Origin: Dactylosporangium aurantiacum
GTDB lineage: Bacteria > Actinomycetota > Actinomycetes > Mycobacteriales > Micromonosporaceae
DNA length: 64,000 nucleotides
NCBI RefSeq assembly: GCF_000716715.1
Contig: NZ_JNYJ01000009.1
Location: 1-64,000, forward strand
Direction of reading: 5' to 3'
In this document: positions 1-9,019 of the stretch, piece by piece
Layout: every line of letters starts with the position of its first letter
Position numbering within the stretch: the stretch's first letter is position 1
Made by a program: the position numbers and the translations under genes
The notes under the pieces: generated by a model
Database searches by the model: none
What the model saw: only the letters and a program-made list of their open reading frames with translations
What the model was told of the DNA's origin: nothing

Positions 1-98
1 TCGTTGCCGGTGAGACGATCCCGCAGCGCGTCCTGACCGAGGAGACCACCTTCACCCCGGAGCAGGCGAAGGCCGCGCTGCCGAACCGCAAGTACTGA
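1..98 (+). CDS. sugar ABC transporter substrate-binding protein, C-terminal end
   Basis: Only the last 31 codons are in the window (reading frame from base 3, TGA at 96-98). The tail reads V-A-G-E-T-I-P-Q-R-V-L-T-E-E-T, then F-T-P-E-Q-A-K-A-A-L-P-N-R-K-Y. This is the usual ending of periplasmic-binding-protein type 1 sugar receptors of the ribose/galactose class (YtfQ/RbsB-like), lipoproteins in Gram-positives. It lies 11 bases before the ATPase gene, so it should be the receptor for the same importer. The family call rests on the tail and on the neighbours. Confidence 0.75.
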   Translation, partial: VAGETIPQRVLTEETTFTPEQAKAALPNRKY

Positions 99-109
99 GA
101 GGCGCAACC

Positions 110-1615
110 ATGGGGACCGCAATGCTGAGCATGAGCGGCATCAGCAAGCAGTTCCCCGGCGTCAAGGCCCTTGAGGGTGTGGATTTCCGCCTGTTCCCAG
201 GCGAGATCCACGCCCTCATGGGCGAGAACGGCGCCGGGAAGTCGACGCTGATCAAGGTGCTGACCGGCGTCTACGACATCGACGAGGGCGAGATCTCACT
301 CGATGGCCGCCAGGTCCGGTTCGCCGGGCCGCAGCAGGCCACCGAGGCCGGGATCAGCACCGTGTACCAGGAGGTCAACCTCTGCGCCAACCTGTCGGTC
401 GCGGAGAACATCTTCATCGGCCGGGAGCCGACCCGCTTCGGCCGGATCCAGTGGGGCGTCATGCGGCGCCGCGCCACGGAGCTGCTCCAGCGCATGGAGC
501 TCGACCTCGACGTCACCGCCCAGCTGTCGACGTACTCCCTCGCCGTCCAGCAACTGGTCGCGATCGCCCGCGCCATCGACGTCGATGCGAAGGTCCTCGT
601 CCTGGACGAGCCGACCTCCAGCCTCGACGCCGGTGAGGTCGCTCAGCTGTTCCGCATCATGCGGCAGCTCAAGGCGCAGGGGATCGCGATCGTGTTCGTA
701 TCGCACTTCCTCGACCAGATCTACGAGATCTGCGACCGGATGACCATCCTGCGCAACGGCCGGCTCGTCGGCGAGCACCTCGTCGCGGACATGAGCCAGC
801 TGCAGCTGGTCAGCCTCATGATCGGCAAGGAGCTGGCGCTGCTGGAGCGGCTCGAGGACGCCGGCAAGCGCTCGTTCACCGGTGTCGAGGCCGTCGCCGA
901 GGCGCACGGGCTCGGCCGCTCGGGCGCGATCGAGCCGTTCAGCCTCACCATCCACAAGGGCGAGGTCGTCGGCCTCGCCGGCCTCCTGGGCTCGGGCCGC
1001 ACGGAGCTGGCCCGGCTGTTCTTCGGCGCCGACCGCGCCGACGCCGGCCGCCTCGAGATCGACGGCCGGCCCGTCGCGATGCACGGCCCGCGCACCGCCA
1101 TGGACCACGACATCGCGTACTGCTCGGAGAACCGCAAGACCGAGGGCCTCGTCGAGGAGCTGTCGGTGCGGGAGAACATCATCCTCGCCCTGCAGGCGGC
1201 CCGCGGCTGGACCCGCCCGCTGCCCCGCCGCCGGCAGGACGAGCTGGTGCAGAAGTACATCGACGCGCTCAACATCAACCCGAAGGACCCCGAGCTGCCC
1301 GTGCGCAACCTCAGCGGCGGCAACCAGCAGAAGGTCCTGCTCGCCAGGTGGCTCATCACCGAGCCGCGGCTGCTCATCCTCGACGAGCCGACCCGCGGCA
1401 TCGACATCGGCGCGAAGGCAGAGATCCAGCGGCTGGTCGTCGAGCTCTCCGACGGGGGGATGGCCGTGCTGTTCATCTCCGCCGAGCTGGAAGAGGTGCT
1501 GCGGCTGAGCCACCGCATCGGCGTCCTGCGCGACCGCCGCCTGGTCACGCAGTTGGAGAACACCGACGCGGTCGACCTCGACCGCCTCACCGAGACGATT
1601 GCGAGTGGCGCATGA
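110..1615 (+). CDS. sugar ABC transporter ATP-binding protein (two NBDs, AraG/MglA/YtfR type)
   Basis: 501 residues, the normal size for carbohydrate-uptake ATPases with two fused nucleotide-binding domains. Domain 1 has Walker A G-E-N-G-A-G-K-S-T near residue 38 and a Walker B ending L-D-E-P-T-S. Domain 2 has the degenerate Walker A G-L-L-G-S-G-R-T-E typical of the second half, signature L-S-G-G-N-Q-Q-K near 400, and Walker B L-I-L-D-E-P-T-R-G-I-D. It powers import of a pentose or hexose through the two permeases that follow. The stop overlaps the next start (ATGA at 1612-1615). The fusion to araBDA in the same operon argues for L-arabinose as substrate, which is an inference. Confidence 0.93.
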   Translation: MGTAMLSMSGISKQFPGVKALEGVDFRLFPGEIHALMGENGAGKSTLIKVLTGVYDIDEGEISLDGRQVRFAGPQQATEAGISTVYQEVNLCANLSVAENIFIGREPTRFGRIQWGVMRRRATELLQRMELDLDVTAQLSTYSLAVQQLVAIARAIDVDAKVLVLDEPTSSLDAGEVAQLFRIMRQLKAQGIAIVFVSHFLDQIYEICDRMTILRNGRLVGEHLVADMSQLQLVSLMIGKELALLERLEDAGKRSFTGVEAVAEAHGLGRSGAIEPFSLTIHKGEVVGLAGLLGSGRTELARLFFGADRADAGRLEIDGRPVAMHGPRTAMDHDIAYCSENRKTEGLVEELSVRENIILALQAARGWTRPLPRRRQDELVQKYIDALNINPKDPELPVRNLSGGNQQKVLLARWLITEPRLLILDEPTRGIDIGAKAEIQRLVVELSDGGMAVLFISAELEEVLRLSHRIGVLRDRRLVTQLENTDAVDLDRLTETIASGA

Positions 1616-2658
1616 TAGCGACGATCACCAAGCACAGGCTGTTCTGGCCGGCGGCGATCCTCGTGGTGCTGCTCGTCACCAACGTCTTCTTCTCCGGCGG
1701 CTTCTTCAAGATCGAGTTCCGCGACGGCCACCTGTACGGCAGCATCATCGACATCCTGCGGGCCAGCGCGCCGCTCGGGCTCGTCGCGCTCGGCATGACG
1801 CTGGTCATCGCCACCGGCGGCATCGACCTGTCCGTCGGTGCCGTCGTCGCGATCGCCGGCGCCATCGCCTGCCTGCGCATCAGCAAGCTCGACGACCAGA
1901 ACGCCGTCACCGGCGTGCTGCTGGCCGTGGGGCTCGCGCTGCTGCTGTCGCTGGCGCTCGGCGTCTGGAACGGGTTCCTCGTCGCCACCGTCGGCATCCA
2001 GCCGATCATCGCCACGCTGATCCTCATGGTCGCCGGCCGCGGCCTGGCCCAGCTCATCACCGACGGGCAGATCATCACGATCAACAGCAGCCCGTACAAG
2101 ATGATCGGCGCGGGCTACTGGCTCGCCCTGCCGCTGAGCGTCATCGTCGCCGTCGGTGTCGCCGTGATCGCCGCGATCATCGTGCGCCGCTCGGCGCTCG
2201 GCCTGCTGCTGGAGTCCGTCGGCGGCAACGCCGAGGCGAGCCGGCTCGCCGGGATCAAGTCGCGCTGGCTGATCCTCATCGTCTACGTGTTCGCCGGGCT
2301 CTGCGCCGGCATCGCCGGACTGATGATCAGCTCCAACGTGTCCAGCGCCGACGGCAACAACGCCGGCCTGCTCATCGAGCTGGACGCGATCCTCGCCGTC
2401 GTCATCGGCGGCACGTCCCTGTCCGGTGGCCGGTTCTCCATCGCCGGCACCATCCTCGGCGCGGTCATCATCAAGACCCTCGACATCACCATCTACACCG
2501 TCGGCATCCCGCCGGAGGTGACGCTGCTGTTCAAGGCGGTCGTCGTGGTGGTCCTGTGCCTGGCCCAGGCGCCGAAGTTCCGTGAGAAGTTCCAGCGCCG
2601 CCGGCCGCCCGCGCCCACCGCACCGCAGGCGCAGCAGAAGGTCGAGGTGACCGCGTGA
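1612..2658 (+). CDS. sugar ABC transporter permease 1 (RbsC/YtfT type)
   Basis: 348 residues starting M-I-A-T-I-T-K at an ATG that overlaps the ATPase stop; an open frame continues upstream but only as a shadow of the ATPase gene. About 8-10 hydrophobic segments are visible. The family motif appears as G-M-T-L-V-I-A-T-G-G-I-D-L-S-V-G around residues 62-77, and the EAA-like loop G-N-A-E-A-S-R-L-A-G-I near 205. Inner-membrane channel subunit of the BPD_transp_2 family. It partners with the second permease as a probable heterodimer, as in YtfT/YjfF systems. Ends with GTGA overlap to the next gene. Confidence 0.92.
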   Translation: MIATITKHRLFWPAAILVVLLVTNVFFSGGFFKIEFRDGHLYGSIIDILRASAPLGLVALGMTLVIATGGIDLSVGAVVAIAGAIACLRISKLDDQNAVTGVLLAVGLALLLSLALGVWNGFLVATVGIQPIIATLILMVAGRGLAQLITDGQIITINSSPYKMIGAGYWLALPLSVIVAVGVAVIAAIIVRRSALGLLLESVGGNAEASRLAGIKSRWLILIVYVFAGLCAGIAGLMISSNVSSADGNNAGLLIELDAILAVVIGGTSLSGGRFSIAGTILGAVIIKTLDITIYTVGIPPEVTLLFKAVVVVVLCLAQAPKFREKFQRRRPPAPTAPQAQQKVEVTA

Positions 2659-3641
2659 CCACCTTTGAATCGCTGCAGAAGCGGGTGATCCGCAGGCCGC
2701 AGCAGCGGCACATCCCGGTCCTGGCGACCCTGGCGCTGCTGTGCGTGATGTACGGCGCCGGCGTCGTGCGGTACACGGGCTTCAGTGACACCCAGATCGT
2801 GCTGAACGTCTTCATCGACAACGGCTTCCTGCTCGTCGTCGGCGTCGGCATGACGTTCGTGATCCTGACCGGCGGCATCGACCTGTCGGTCGGCGCGGTC
2901 GTCGCGCTCACCACGATGATCTTCGCGTCGCTGGTGCAGGCCGGCTGGTCACCGATCGCGGTGCTGCCGGTGGTGCTCCTCGTCGGCGCGCTGATCGGGC
3001 TGGCGATGGGGTGCATCATCCACTTCTTCGACATCCAGCCGTTCATCGCCACGCTCGCCGGCATGTTCCTGGCCCGCGGCCTGTGCTACGTCATCAGCAC
3101 CGACGCGATCCGGATCGACAACGCGCTGTGGACGTCGCTCGCCGACTACAAGATCCGCTTCGGCGGGTTCCACATCTCGTGGAGCGTCGTCATCTCGCTC
3201 GCCGTAGTGCTCATCGCGGCGTACGTCCTGGCGTACACGCGACTCGGCCGCAACGTCTACGCGATCGGCGGCAACCAGCAGTCGGCGATGCTCATGGGCC
3301 TGCCCGTCGGGCGCACGAAGATCGCCGTCTACACGATCAGCGGCGTGTGCTCCGCGCTCGGTGGCGTGCTGCTGACCTTCTACACCTCCTCCGGCTACGG
3401 GCTGCACGCCCTCGGCATGGAGCTGGACGCGATCGCGGCCGTCGTCATCGGCGGGACCGTCCTCACCGGCGGCTCGGGCTTCCTCTTCGGCACCGTGCTC
3501 GGCGTCCTCGTGCTCGGCCTCATCCAGACCATCATCACGTTCGAGGGCACCCTCAGCTCGTGGTGGACCAAGATCGTCATTGGTGCGCTGCTGTTCGCGT
3601 TCATCGTGCTGCAGCGGGCCGTGGCGCGGAGAACAACATGA
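2655..3641 (+). CDS. sugar ABC transporter permease 2 (YjfF type)
   Basis: 328 residues from a GTG at 2655 that overlaps the previous stop. It carries the same conserved glycine-rich segment (G-M-T-F-V-I-L-T-G-G-I-D-L-S-V-G near residues 70-85) and a second conserved loop G-G-N-Q-Q-S-A-M-L-M-G-L-P. Hydrophobic throughout with about 9 membrane segments. The order receptor, ATPase, permease, permease matches E. coli ytfQ-ytfR-ytfT-yjfF. Here the four genes are fused to arabinose catabolic genes, so the transported sugar is probably L-arabinose or an arabinofuranose. The stop overlaps araB (ATGA). Confidence 0.92.
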   Translation: MTTFESLQKRVIRRPQQRHIPVLATLALLCVMYGAGVVRYTGFSDTQIVLNVFIDNGFLLVVGVGMTFVILTGGIDLSVGAVVALTTMIFASLVQAGWSPIAVLPVVLLVGALIGLAMGCIIHFFDIQPFIATLAGMFLARGLCYVISTDAIRIDNALWTSLADYKIRFGGFHISWSVVISLAVVLIAAYVLAYTRLGRNVYAIGGNQQSAMLMGLPVGRTKIAVYTISGVCSALGGVLLTFYTSSGYGLHALGMELDAIAAVVIGGTVLTGGSGFLFGTVLGVLVLGLIQTIITFEGTLSSWWTKIVIGALLFAFIVLQRAVARRTT

Positions 3642-5269
3642 CGCGATATGTAGTCGGGGTCGACTTCGGCACCCTGTCCGGCCGGGCCGTCGTGGTCCGG
3701 GTCGCCGACGGGGTCGAGGTGGGCACCGCCGTCCACGAGTACCGGCACGGCGCGGTCGAGCGGACCCTGCCGGCCACCGGCGAGGCCCTGCCGCCGCACT
3801 GGGCGCTGCAGATGCCCCTCGACTGGGTCGACGTGCTGCGCAACGCCGTCCCGGCCGCGCTGGCCTCGGTGGAGGGCGGGCTGGACGCCACGCAGGTGGT
3901 CGGCATCGCCACGGACTTCACCGCGTGCACGTTCCTGCCGGTGCTCGCCGACGGTACCCCTCTCAGCGACGTCCTGCCGGACCGGCCGCACGCCTACCCG
4001 AAGCTGTGGAAGCACCACGCCGCGCAGCGCCAGGCGGACCGGATCAACCGCCTCGCCGAGGAGCGCGGCGAGGCCTGGCTGGCCCGGTACGGCGGCAAGC
4101 TGTCGGCGGAGTGGCAGTTCGCGAAGGCCCTGCAGGTCCTGGAGGAGGACCCGGAGGTGTTCGCGCGGGCGGAGCGCTTCGTCGAGGCCGCCGACTGGAT
4201 CGTGTGGCAGCTGACCGGCGTGGAGACCCGCAACGCCTGCACCGCCGGGTACAAGGGAGCCCACCAGGACGGCAGGTACCCGTCGCGGGACTACTTCGAG
4301 GCGCTGCACCCCGGCTTCGGCGCGTTCCTGGACAAGGTCGAGGGCCCGCTGGCGCCGCTCGGCGGGCTCGCCGGCCGGCTCACCGCCGAGGCGGCCGCCT
4401 GGACCGGGCTGCCGGAGGGCATCGCGGTCGCGGTCGGCAACGTCGACGCGCACGTGACCGCCCCCGCCGCGCAGGCCGTCGAGGCCGGGCAGCTGGTGGC
4501 GATCATGGGTACCTCCACGTGCCACGTGATGAGCGGCGCGACCCTCGCCGACGTGCCCGGCATGTGCGGTGTCGTCGCCGACGGCATCGTGCCCGGCCTG
4601 TACGGCTACGAGGCCGGCCAGTCCGGTGTCGGCGACATCTTCGGCTGGTTCGTCGACACCCAGCTCGAGGGCGGCCTCACGCACGAGGAGCTCACGGCGC
4701 GCGCCGCGCAGCAGCGCCCCGGCCAGCACGGCCTGGTCGCGCTGGACTGGCACAACGGCAACCGCTCGGTGCTCGTGGACCACCACCTGTCCGGCGTGAT
4801 CGTCGGGCAGACGCTGGCGACCCGGCCGGAGGACCAGTACCGGGCGCTGATCGAGGCGACCGCCTACGGCACCCGCACCATCGTGGAGACCCTCGAGGCG
4901 GCCGGCGTGCCGGTCACCGAGTTCATCGCCGCGGGCGGGCTGCTCAAGAACACGTTCCTCATGCAGGTCTACAGCGACGTGCTGCGCCGCCCGATCAGCG
5001 TGATCGACTCCGAGCAGGGCCCGGCGCTCGGCTCGGCGATCCACGCGGCGGTCGCCGCCGGCGAATACCCGGACGTGCGGGCCGCCGCGGCCGCGATGGG
5101 CAAGGTCAAGCGCGCGGTCTACACGCCCGACGAGGCCGCCGCCGACGTCTACGACCGACTCTACGCCGAGTACCGCCGGCTGCATGACTACTTCGGCCGG
5201 TCCGAGGCGCAGGGCGCCAACGAGGTCCTGCACCGGCTGCGGGAGCTGCGCGAGGAGGTGGCCCGATGA
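3638..5269 (+). CDS. araB: ribulokinase
   Basis: 543 residues, close to the usual 550-570 for AraB, starting M-T-R-Y-V-V-G-V-D-F-G-T-L-S-G-R-A at 3638. The FGGY-kinase phosphate-1 motif (D-F-G-T-L-S-G-R), the AraB-specific T-D-F-T-A-C-T, the M-G-T-S-T-C-H segment and the C-terminal G-G-L-L-K-N-T-F-L-M-Q adenosine-binding loop are all present. It phosphorylates L-ribulose to L-ribulose 5-phosphate in the cytoplasm. An open frame upstream in the same phase is only a shadow of the permease. It overlaps permease 2 and araD by four bases each, so translation should be coupled. Confidence 0.96.
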   Translation: MTRYVVGVDFGTLSGRAVVVRVADGVEVGTAVHEYRHGAVERTLPATGEALPPHWALQMPLDWVDVLRNAVPAALASVEGGLDATQVVGIATDFTACTFLPVLADGTPLSDVLPDRPHAYPKLWKHHAAQRQADRINRLAEERGEAWLARYGGKLSAEWQFAKALQVLEEDPEVFARAERFVEAADWIVWQLTGVETRNACTAGYKGAHQDGRYPSRDYFEALHPGFGAFLDKVEGPLAPLGGLAGRLTAEAAAWTGLPEGIAVAVGNVDAHVTAPAAQAVEAGQLVAIMGTSTCHVMSGATLADVPGMCGVVADGIVPGLYGYEAGQSGVGDIFGWFVDTQLEGGLTHEELTARAAQQRPGQHGLVALDWHNGNRSVLVDHHLSGVIVGQTLATRPEDQYRALIEATAYGTRTIVETLEAAGVPVTEFIAAGGLLKNTFLMQVYSDVLRRPISVIDSEQGPALGSAIHAAVAAGEYPDVRAAAAAMGKVKRAVYTPDEAAADVYDRLYAEYRRLHDYFGRSEAQGANEVLHRLRELREEVAR

Positions 5270-5940
5270 TCGACAAGCTGCGCCAGGAGGTCTGCGACCT
5301 GCACGCGGAGCTGATCCGCTGGGGACTGGTCACCTGGACGTCGGGCAACGTCTCGGCCCGCGTCCCCGGCGAGGACCTGCTCGTCATCAAGCCCTCCGGG
5401 GTCGGCTACCACGAGCTGACCCCGCAGAACATGGTGATCTGCGACCTGGATGGCAAGCTCGTCGAGGGCGAGCACGCCCCGTCGAGCGACACCGAGGCGC
5501 ACGCCTACGTGTACCGGCACATGCCGCACGTCGGCGGGGTCGTGCACACGCACAGCCCGTACGCGACGGCATGGGCGGCCCGCGGCGAGCCGATCCCGTG
5601 CTCGATCACCGCGATGGCCGACGAGTTCGGCGGTGACATCCCGGTCGGCCCGTTCGCCCTCATCGGCTCCGACGCGATCGGCCGCGGGATCGTCGAGACG
5701 CTCACCGGCCACCCGTCGCCGGCCGTGCTGATGCTGCAGCACGGCCCGTTCACCATCGGCCCCACCGCCAAGGCCGCGGTCAAGGCCGCGGTCATGTGTG
5801 AGGACGTCGCCAGAACCATGCACTACGCCCGGCAGCTCGGGACCGTCGACCGGCTGCCGGAGCAGGCCGTCGCGTCGCTGCACGACCGCTACCAGAACGT
5901 CTACGGCCAGCCGCAGGGCGGGCAGAGGAGCACATCATGA
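5266..5940 (+). CDS. araD: L-ribulose-5-phosphate 4-epimerase
   Basis: 224 residues of the class II aldolase/adducin family. The zinc ligands H-T-H-S-P-Y (His94, His96) and L-Q-H-G-P-F (His near 164) are visible, as are the substrate loop S-G-N-V-S-A-R near residue 26 and K-P-S-G-V near 42. It converts L-ribulose 5-phosphate to D-xylulose 5-phosphate, the last step before the pentose phosphate pathway. Starts at an ATG overlapping the araB stop and overlaps araA by four bases. The gene order araB-araD-araA matches that of many actinobacteria. Confidence 0.95.
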   Translation: MIDKLRQEVCDLHAELIRWGLVTWTSGNVSARVPGEDLLVIKPSGVGYHELTPQNMVICDLDGKLVEGEHAPSSDTEAHAYVYRHMPHVGGVVHTHSPYATAWAARGEPIPCSITAMADEFGGDIPVGPFALIGSDAIGRGIVETLTGHPSPAVLMLQHGPFTIGPTAKAAVKAAVMCEDVARTMHYARQLGTVDRLPEQAVASLHDRYQNVYGQPQGGQRSTS

Positions 5941-7418
5941 CGCACGAGGTCTGGTTCCTGACCGGCAGCCAGGGGCTCTACGGCCCCGAGACGCTCGACC
6001 AGGTCGCGACCCAGTCGAGGCAGATCGCCGCGACGCTGGACGAGTCGCCGGACATCGCGGTGCGCGTGGTGTGGAAGCCGGTGCTGACCAGCGCCGGGGA
6101 CATCCTGCGGGTGTGCCTGGAGGCCAACGCCGACCCGCAGGTGGTCGGCGTGGTCGCGTGGATGCACACGTTCTCCCCGGCGAAGATGTGGATCTCCGGC
6201 CTGGACGCGCTGCGGACCCCGCTGCTGCACCTGCACACGCAGGCCAACGTGGCGCTGCCGTGGGCGGAGATCGACATGGACTTCATGAACCTGAACCAGG
6301 CCGCCCACGGCGACCGCGAGTTCGGTTACATCCAGTCCCGGCTCGGGGTGGCCCGCAAGACCGTCGCCGGGCACGTCACCGACCCGCGGGTCACCGCCCG
6401 CATCGGCGCCTGGGCCCGCGCGGCCGCCGGCTGGACCGAGATGCGCTCGCTGCGGCTGGCCCGCTTCGGCGACAACATGCGCGACGTCGCGGTGACCGAG
6501 GGCGACAAGGTCGAGGCGCAGCTGCGCTTCGGCGTCTCGGTCAACACCTACGGCGTCAACGACCTGGTGGAGGCCGTCGACGCGACCGCCGACGCGGACG
6601 TGGACAACCTGGTCAAGGAGTACCACGACACGTACCGGGTCTCCGCCGCCCTGAAGGCGGACCGGGCGGACTCGCTGCGCTACGCCGCCCGCATCGAGCT
6701 CGGCCTGCGCTCCTTCCTGGAGGCGGGCGGGTTCAAGGCGTTCACCACCAACTTCGAGGACCTCGGCGGGCTGCGCCAGCTGCCCGGCCTGGCGGTGCAG
6801 CGGCTCATGGCCGACGGGTACGGCTTCGGCGGCGAGGGCGACTGGAAGACCTCCGTCCTCGTGCGGACCCTCAAGGCGATGGCGCCCGGCGGCGGCACGT
6901 CCTTCATGGAGGACTACACCTACGACCTGACCCCGGGCAGCGAGGTCATCCTGGGCGCCCACATGCTCGAGGTGTGCCCCAGCATCGCGCTGGACACCCC
7001 GTCGTGCGAGATCCACCCGCTCGGCATCGGCGGCCGCGAGGACCCGGTCCGGCTCGTCTTCGACGCCACCCCCGGCCCCGCCGTCGTGCTCGGCCTGGCC
7101 GACCTCGGCGAGCGCTTCCGCCTGGTGGCCAACGAGGTCGACGTGGTCGCGCCGACCGCGCCGCTGCCGAAGCTGCCGGTCGCCCGCGCGGTCTGGAAGC
7201 CACGGCCGGACCTGTCCACGTCGGCGGAGTCGTGGCTCACCGCCGGAGGCCCGCACCACACCGTGCTGTCCTTCGCCGTCGGTACCGAGGAGCTGCAGGA
7301 CCTCGCCGAGATGACGGGCACGGAGCTGCTGGTCATCGACGCGGACACGACGGTGCGGCAGTTCGCCAAGGAGGTCCGCTGGAACCAGGCGTACCATCGC
7401 CTCGCGCGGGGCTTCTGA
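5937..7418 (+). CDS. araA: L-arabinose isomerase
   Basis: 493 residues, typical for AraA (about 500). Conserved stretches include W-F-L-T-G-S-Q near the N-terminus, the [15 protein letters not shown] segment, G-E-G-D-W-K-T, and the metal-site region F-M-E-D-Y-T-Y with G-A-H-M-L-E-V. The late P-H-H-T-V-L-S-F histidine is also present. It interconverts L-arabinose and L-ribulose using Mn2+. Last gene of the operon. It is followed by a palindrome (7431-7446), which may be a terminator or an operator. Confidence 0.96.
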   Translation: MTHEVWFLTGSQGLYGPETLDQVATQSRQIAATLDESPDIAVRVVWKPVLTSAGDILRVCLEANADPQVVGVVAWMHTFSPAKMWISGLDALRTPLLHLHTQANVALPWAEIDMDFMNLNQAAHGDREFGYIQSRLGVARKTVAGHVTDPRVTARIGAWARAAAGWTEMRSLRLARFGDNMRDVAVTEGDKVEAQLRFGVSVNTYGVNDLVEAVDATADADVDNLVKEYHDTYRVSAALKADRADSLRYAARIELGLRSFLEAGGFKAFTTNFEDLGGLRQLPGLAVQRLMADGYGFGGEGDWKTSVLVRTLKAMAPGGGTSFMEDYTYDLTPGSEVILGAHMLEVCPSIALDTPSCEIHPLGIGGREDPVRLVFDATPGPAVVLGLADLGERFRLVANEVDVVAPTAPLPKLPVARAVWKPRPDLSTSAESWLTAGGPHHTVLSFAVGTEELQDLAEMTGTELLVIDADTTVRQFAKEVRWNQAYHRLARGF

Positions 7419-7430
7419 TAAACCAGGTGC

Positions 7431-7446
7431 GTTCCGTATACGGAAC
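7431..7446. promoter_or_regulatory. perfect 16-bp palindrome after araA
   Basis: GTTCCGTATACGGAAC is a perfect dyad. Short outer arms ACCA (7422-7425) and TGGT (7447-7450) could lengthen it imperfectly. It lies 13 bases after the araA stop and 16 before the VOC gene. Its short arms and the lack of a T-run make an operator for the downstream gene more likely than a strong terminator. The binding protein is unknown. Confidence 0.4.
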
Positions 7447-7461
7447 TGGTGAGGTGGTGGC

Positions 7462-7851
7462 ATGACCGTACGCATCAGGCACATCACCATCGACTGCGCG
7501 AACTGCTACAACCTCTCCCGGTTCTGGAGCGCCGTCACGGGCTACCGCGAGAACCCTGACGACCCCAACCTCCCGGAGCACACCGAGGCCGCGCTCGAGG
7601 CCCCCGACGGCTCCGCCGGGATGCTGTTCGTCCAGGTCCCGGAGGGCAAGGCCGGCAAGAACCGGGTCCACCTGGACCTGCAGCCGACCGACGCCGGCCG
7701 GGACGCGGAGGTCCAGCGGATCCTCGGCCTGGGCGCGACCCTGGTCGCCGACTTCCGCAAGGACGACGGCACCGGCTGGGTCACCCTCGCCGACCCGGAG
7801 GGCAACGAGTTCTGCGTGGAGCGCAGCGCCGCCGAACGCGCCGCGTCCTGA
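7462..7851 (+). CDS. VOC (glyoxalase/bleomycin-resistance fold) family protein
   Basis: 129 residues with the vicinal-oxygen-chelate fold pattern: an early I-D-C-A-N-C-Y-N-L-S-R-F-W helix, a repeated beta-beta-alpha arrangement, and the terminal W-V-T-L-A-D-P-E-G-N-E-F-C-V signature. The form N-R-V-H-L-D-L is common in actinobacterial members annotated as glyoxalase-like. The SD-like GAGGTGG lies just upstream of ATG 7462. Substrate unknown. It is probably not part of arabinose metabolism, being separated from araA by the palindrome. Confidence 0.85.
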   Translation: MTVRIRHITIDCANCYNLSRFWSAVTGYRENPDDPNLPEHTEAALEAPDGSAGMLFVQVPEGKAGKNRVHLDLQPTDAGRDAEVQRILGLGATLVADFRKDDGTGWVTLADPEGNEFCVERSAAERAAS

Positions 7852-7946
7852 TCCTGTCCCTGCGCCGTTTCTTGCGGGCGGCGCAGGGGCAGCCGCCGGG
7901 TCGTCCGCGGCTTGCTTCACGCTCGTTCAGGGCGCACGATGCTGCC

Positions 7947-8774
7947 ATGCAGCGCGCAGAGCACAGTCTCACCGGCGGCGGCGGGGCCCGCATCGTCTAC
8001 GACGCGTGGACGCCGGCCAGCGTCGACGGCGTCGTCGTGCTCTCCCACGGCATGGGGGAGCACGCCCGGCGCTACGACCACGTCGTGGCCCGGCTCGGCG
8101 AGCTCGGCCTGGCCGTCTACGCCCCCGACCACCGCGGCCACGGCCGCTCCGGCGGCCGCCGGATGTACGTGCGCGGCATCGACGAGTACACCGCCGACCT
8201 GCACCTGCTGTTCGGCGAGGTCGCCGCCCGGCACCCCGGCCACGTCCCGTTCCTCATCGGGCACAGCATGGGCGCCATGATCGCGCTCGCCTACGCCCTG
8301 GAGCACCAGGCGTCGCTGCGCGCCCTCGCGCTGTCCGGCACGCCGGTCGTGCCGGGCTCCGGCATCGGCCGGCCCGCCATCGCCGTCGCGAAGGTCCTCG
8401 GCCGGGTCGCGCCCGCCACCCCCGTGCAGGCCCTCGACTCGAAGTACATCTCCAAGGACCCGGCCGTCGTCGCCGCGTACGACGCCGACCCGCTCGTCTA
8501 CCACGGCAAGATACCGGCCGGTGTCGGCGGCGCCATGCTCACCACGATGGCCGTGTTCCAGCGCCGCCTGCCGTCGCTGACGCTGCCGACGCTCGTGCTG
8601 CACGGCGCCGAGGACCGCCTCGTCGACCCGGCCGGCAGCCGCCTCATCGCCGACACCGCCGGCTCGGCCGACCTCACCCTGCACGTCTACGACGGCCTGC
8701 ACCACGAGGTGTTCAACGAGCCCGAGCGCGACCGGGTCCTCGACGACCTGGTCGCGTGGCTCAAGACGCACTGA
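7947..8774 (+). CDS. alpha/beta hydrolase, monoacylglycerol-lipase-like
   Basis: About 275 residues from ATG 7947; an in-frame ATG at 7872 is less likely because the similarity pattern begins at M-Q-R-A-E-H. The nucleophile elbow G-H-S-M-G-A and the oxyanion region S-H-G-M-G-E-H-A-R-R-Y are those of the hydrolase_4/MGL family. The Y-A-P-D-H-R-G-H-G-R-S loop is present too. The acid (G-A-E-D-R-L-V-D) and the histidine (G-L-H-H-E-V-F-N-E) complete the triad. Likely cytosolic lysophospholipase or monoglyceride lipase. Confidence 0.9.
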   Translation: MQRAEHSLTGGGGARIVYDAWTPASVDGVVVLSHGMGEHARRYDHVVARLGELGLAVYAPDHRGHGRSGGRRMYVRGIDEYTADLHLLFGEVAARHPGHVPFLIGHSMGAMIALAYALEHQASLRALALSGTPVVPGSGIGRPAIAVAKVLGRVAPATPVQALDSKYISKDPAVVAAYDADPLVYHGKIPAGVGGAMLTTMAVFQRRLPSLTLPTLVLHGAEDRLVDPAGSRLIADTAGSADLTLHVYDGLHHEVFNEPERDRVLDDLVAWLKTH

Positions 8775-8806
8775 ACGCCGCTTCCGCGTAACGCGGGCGG
8801 ACCTGC

Positions 8807-8965
8807 ATGACCATCGCCACGTCGATGCGTGCCCGGCTGCGTGCCCGGGCGGCCGAGGTCGCCGTCGCGCTGCTCGCCCTGCCGCTGCTGCTCGCCCTGC
8901 CGCTGCTGCTCGGCCTGCCGCTGCTGCTCGGCTGCGGCTCCTGCGAGGATCCGCAGCGACCGTGA
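8807..8965 (+). CDS. possible 52-residue hydrophobic peptide built on a tandem repeat
   Basis: ATG 8807 to TGA 8963-8965. A basic N-terminus (M-R-A-R-L-R-A-R) precedes a Leu/Ala/Pro hydrophobic run encoded by an 18-bp tandem repeat, then L-L-G-C-G-S-C, which resembles a lipobox. It might be a small membrane or lipoprotein-like peptide, or a chance frame through a minisatellite. No SD is obvious. I do not recognise it. Confidence 0.25.
   Translation: MTIATSMRARLRARAAEVAVALLALPLLLALPLLLGLPLLLGCGSCEDPQRP
8870..8934. repeat. 18-bp tandem repeat, about 3.5 copies
   Basis: Copies start at 8870, 8888, 8906 and (partial) 8924, each beginning CTGCTCG. The unit length is a multiple of three. On + it encodes an L-L-A-L-P-L type repeat, within the small ORF above. 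Confidence 0.85.
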
Positions 8966-9019
8966 CGCCGGCGACGAGCCGCGCGAGACGAAGCCCGCGG
9001 CGAGCGCACCTGGCGGACC

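Noticed and set aside
3395..7490. Long - strand open frames opposite araB and araA (e.g. 3395-5233, 5901-7490)
   Set aside because: Shadows of strongly supported ara genes; no protein motif.
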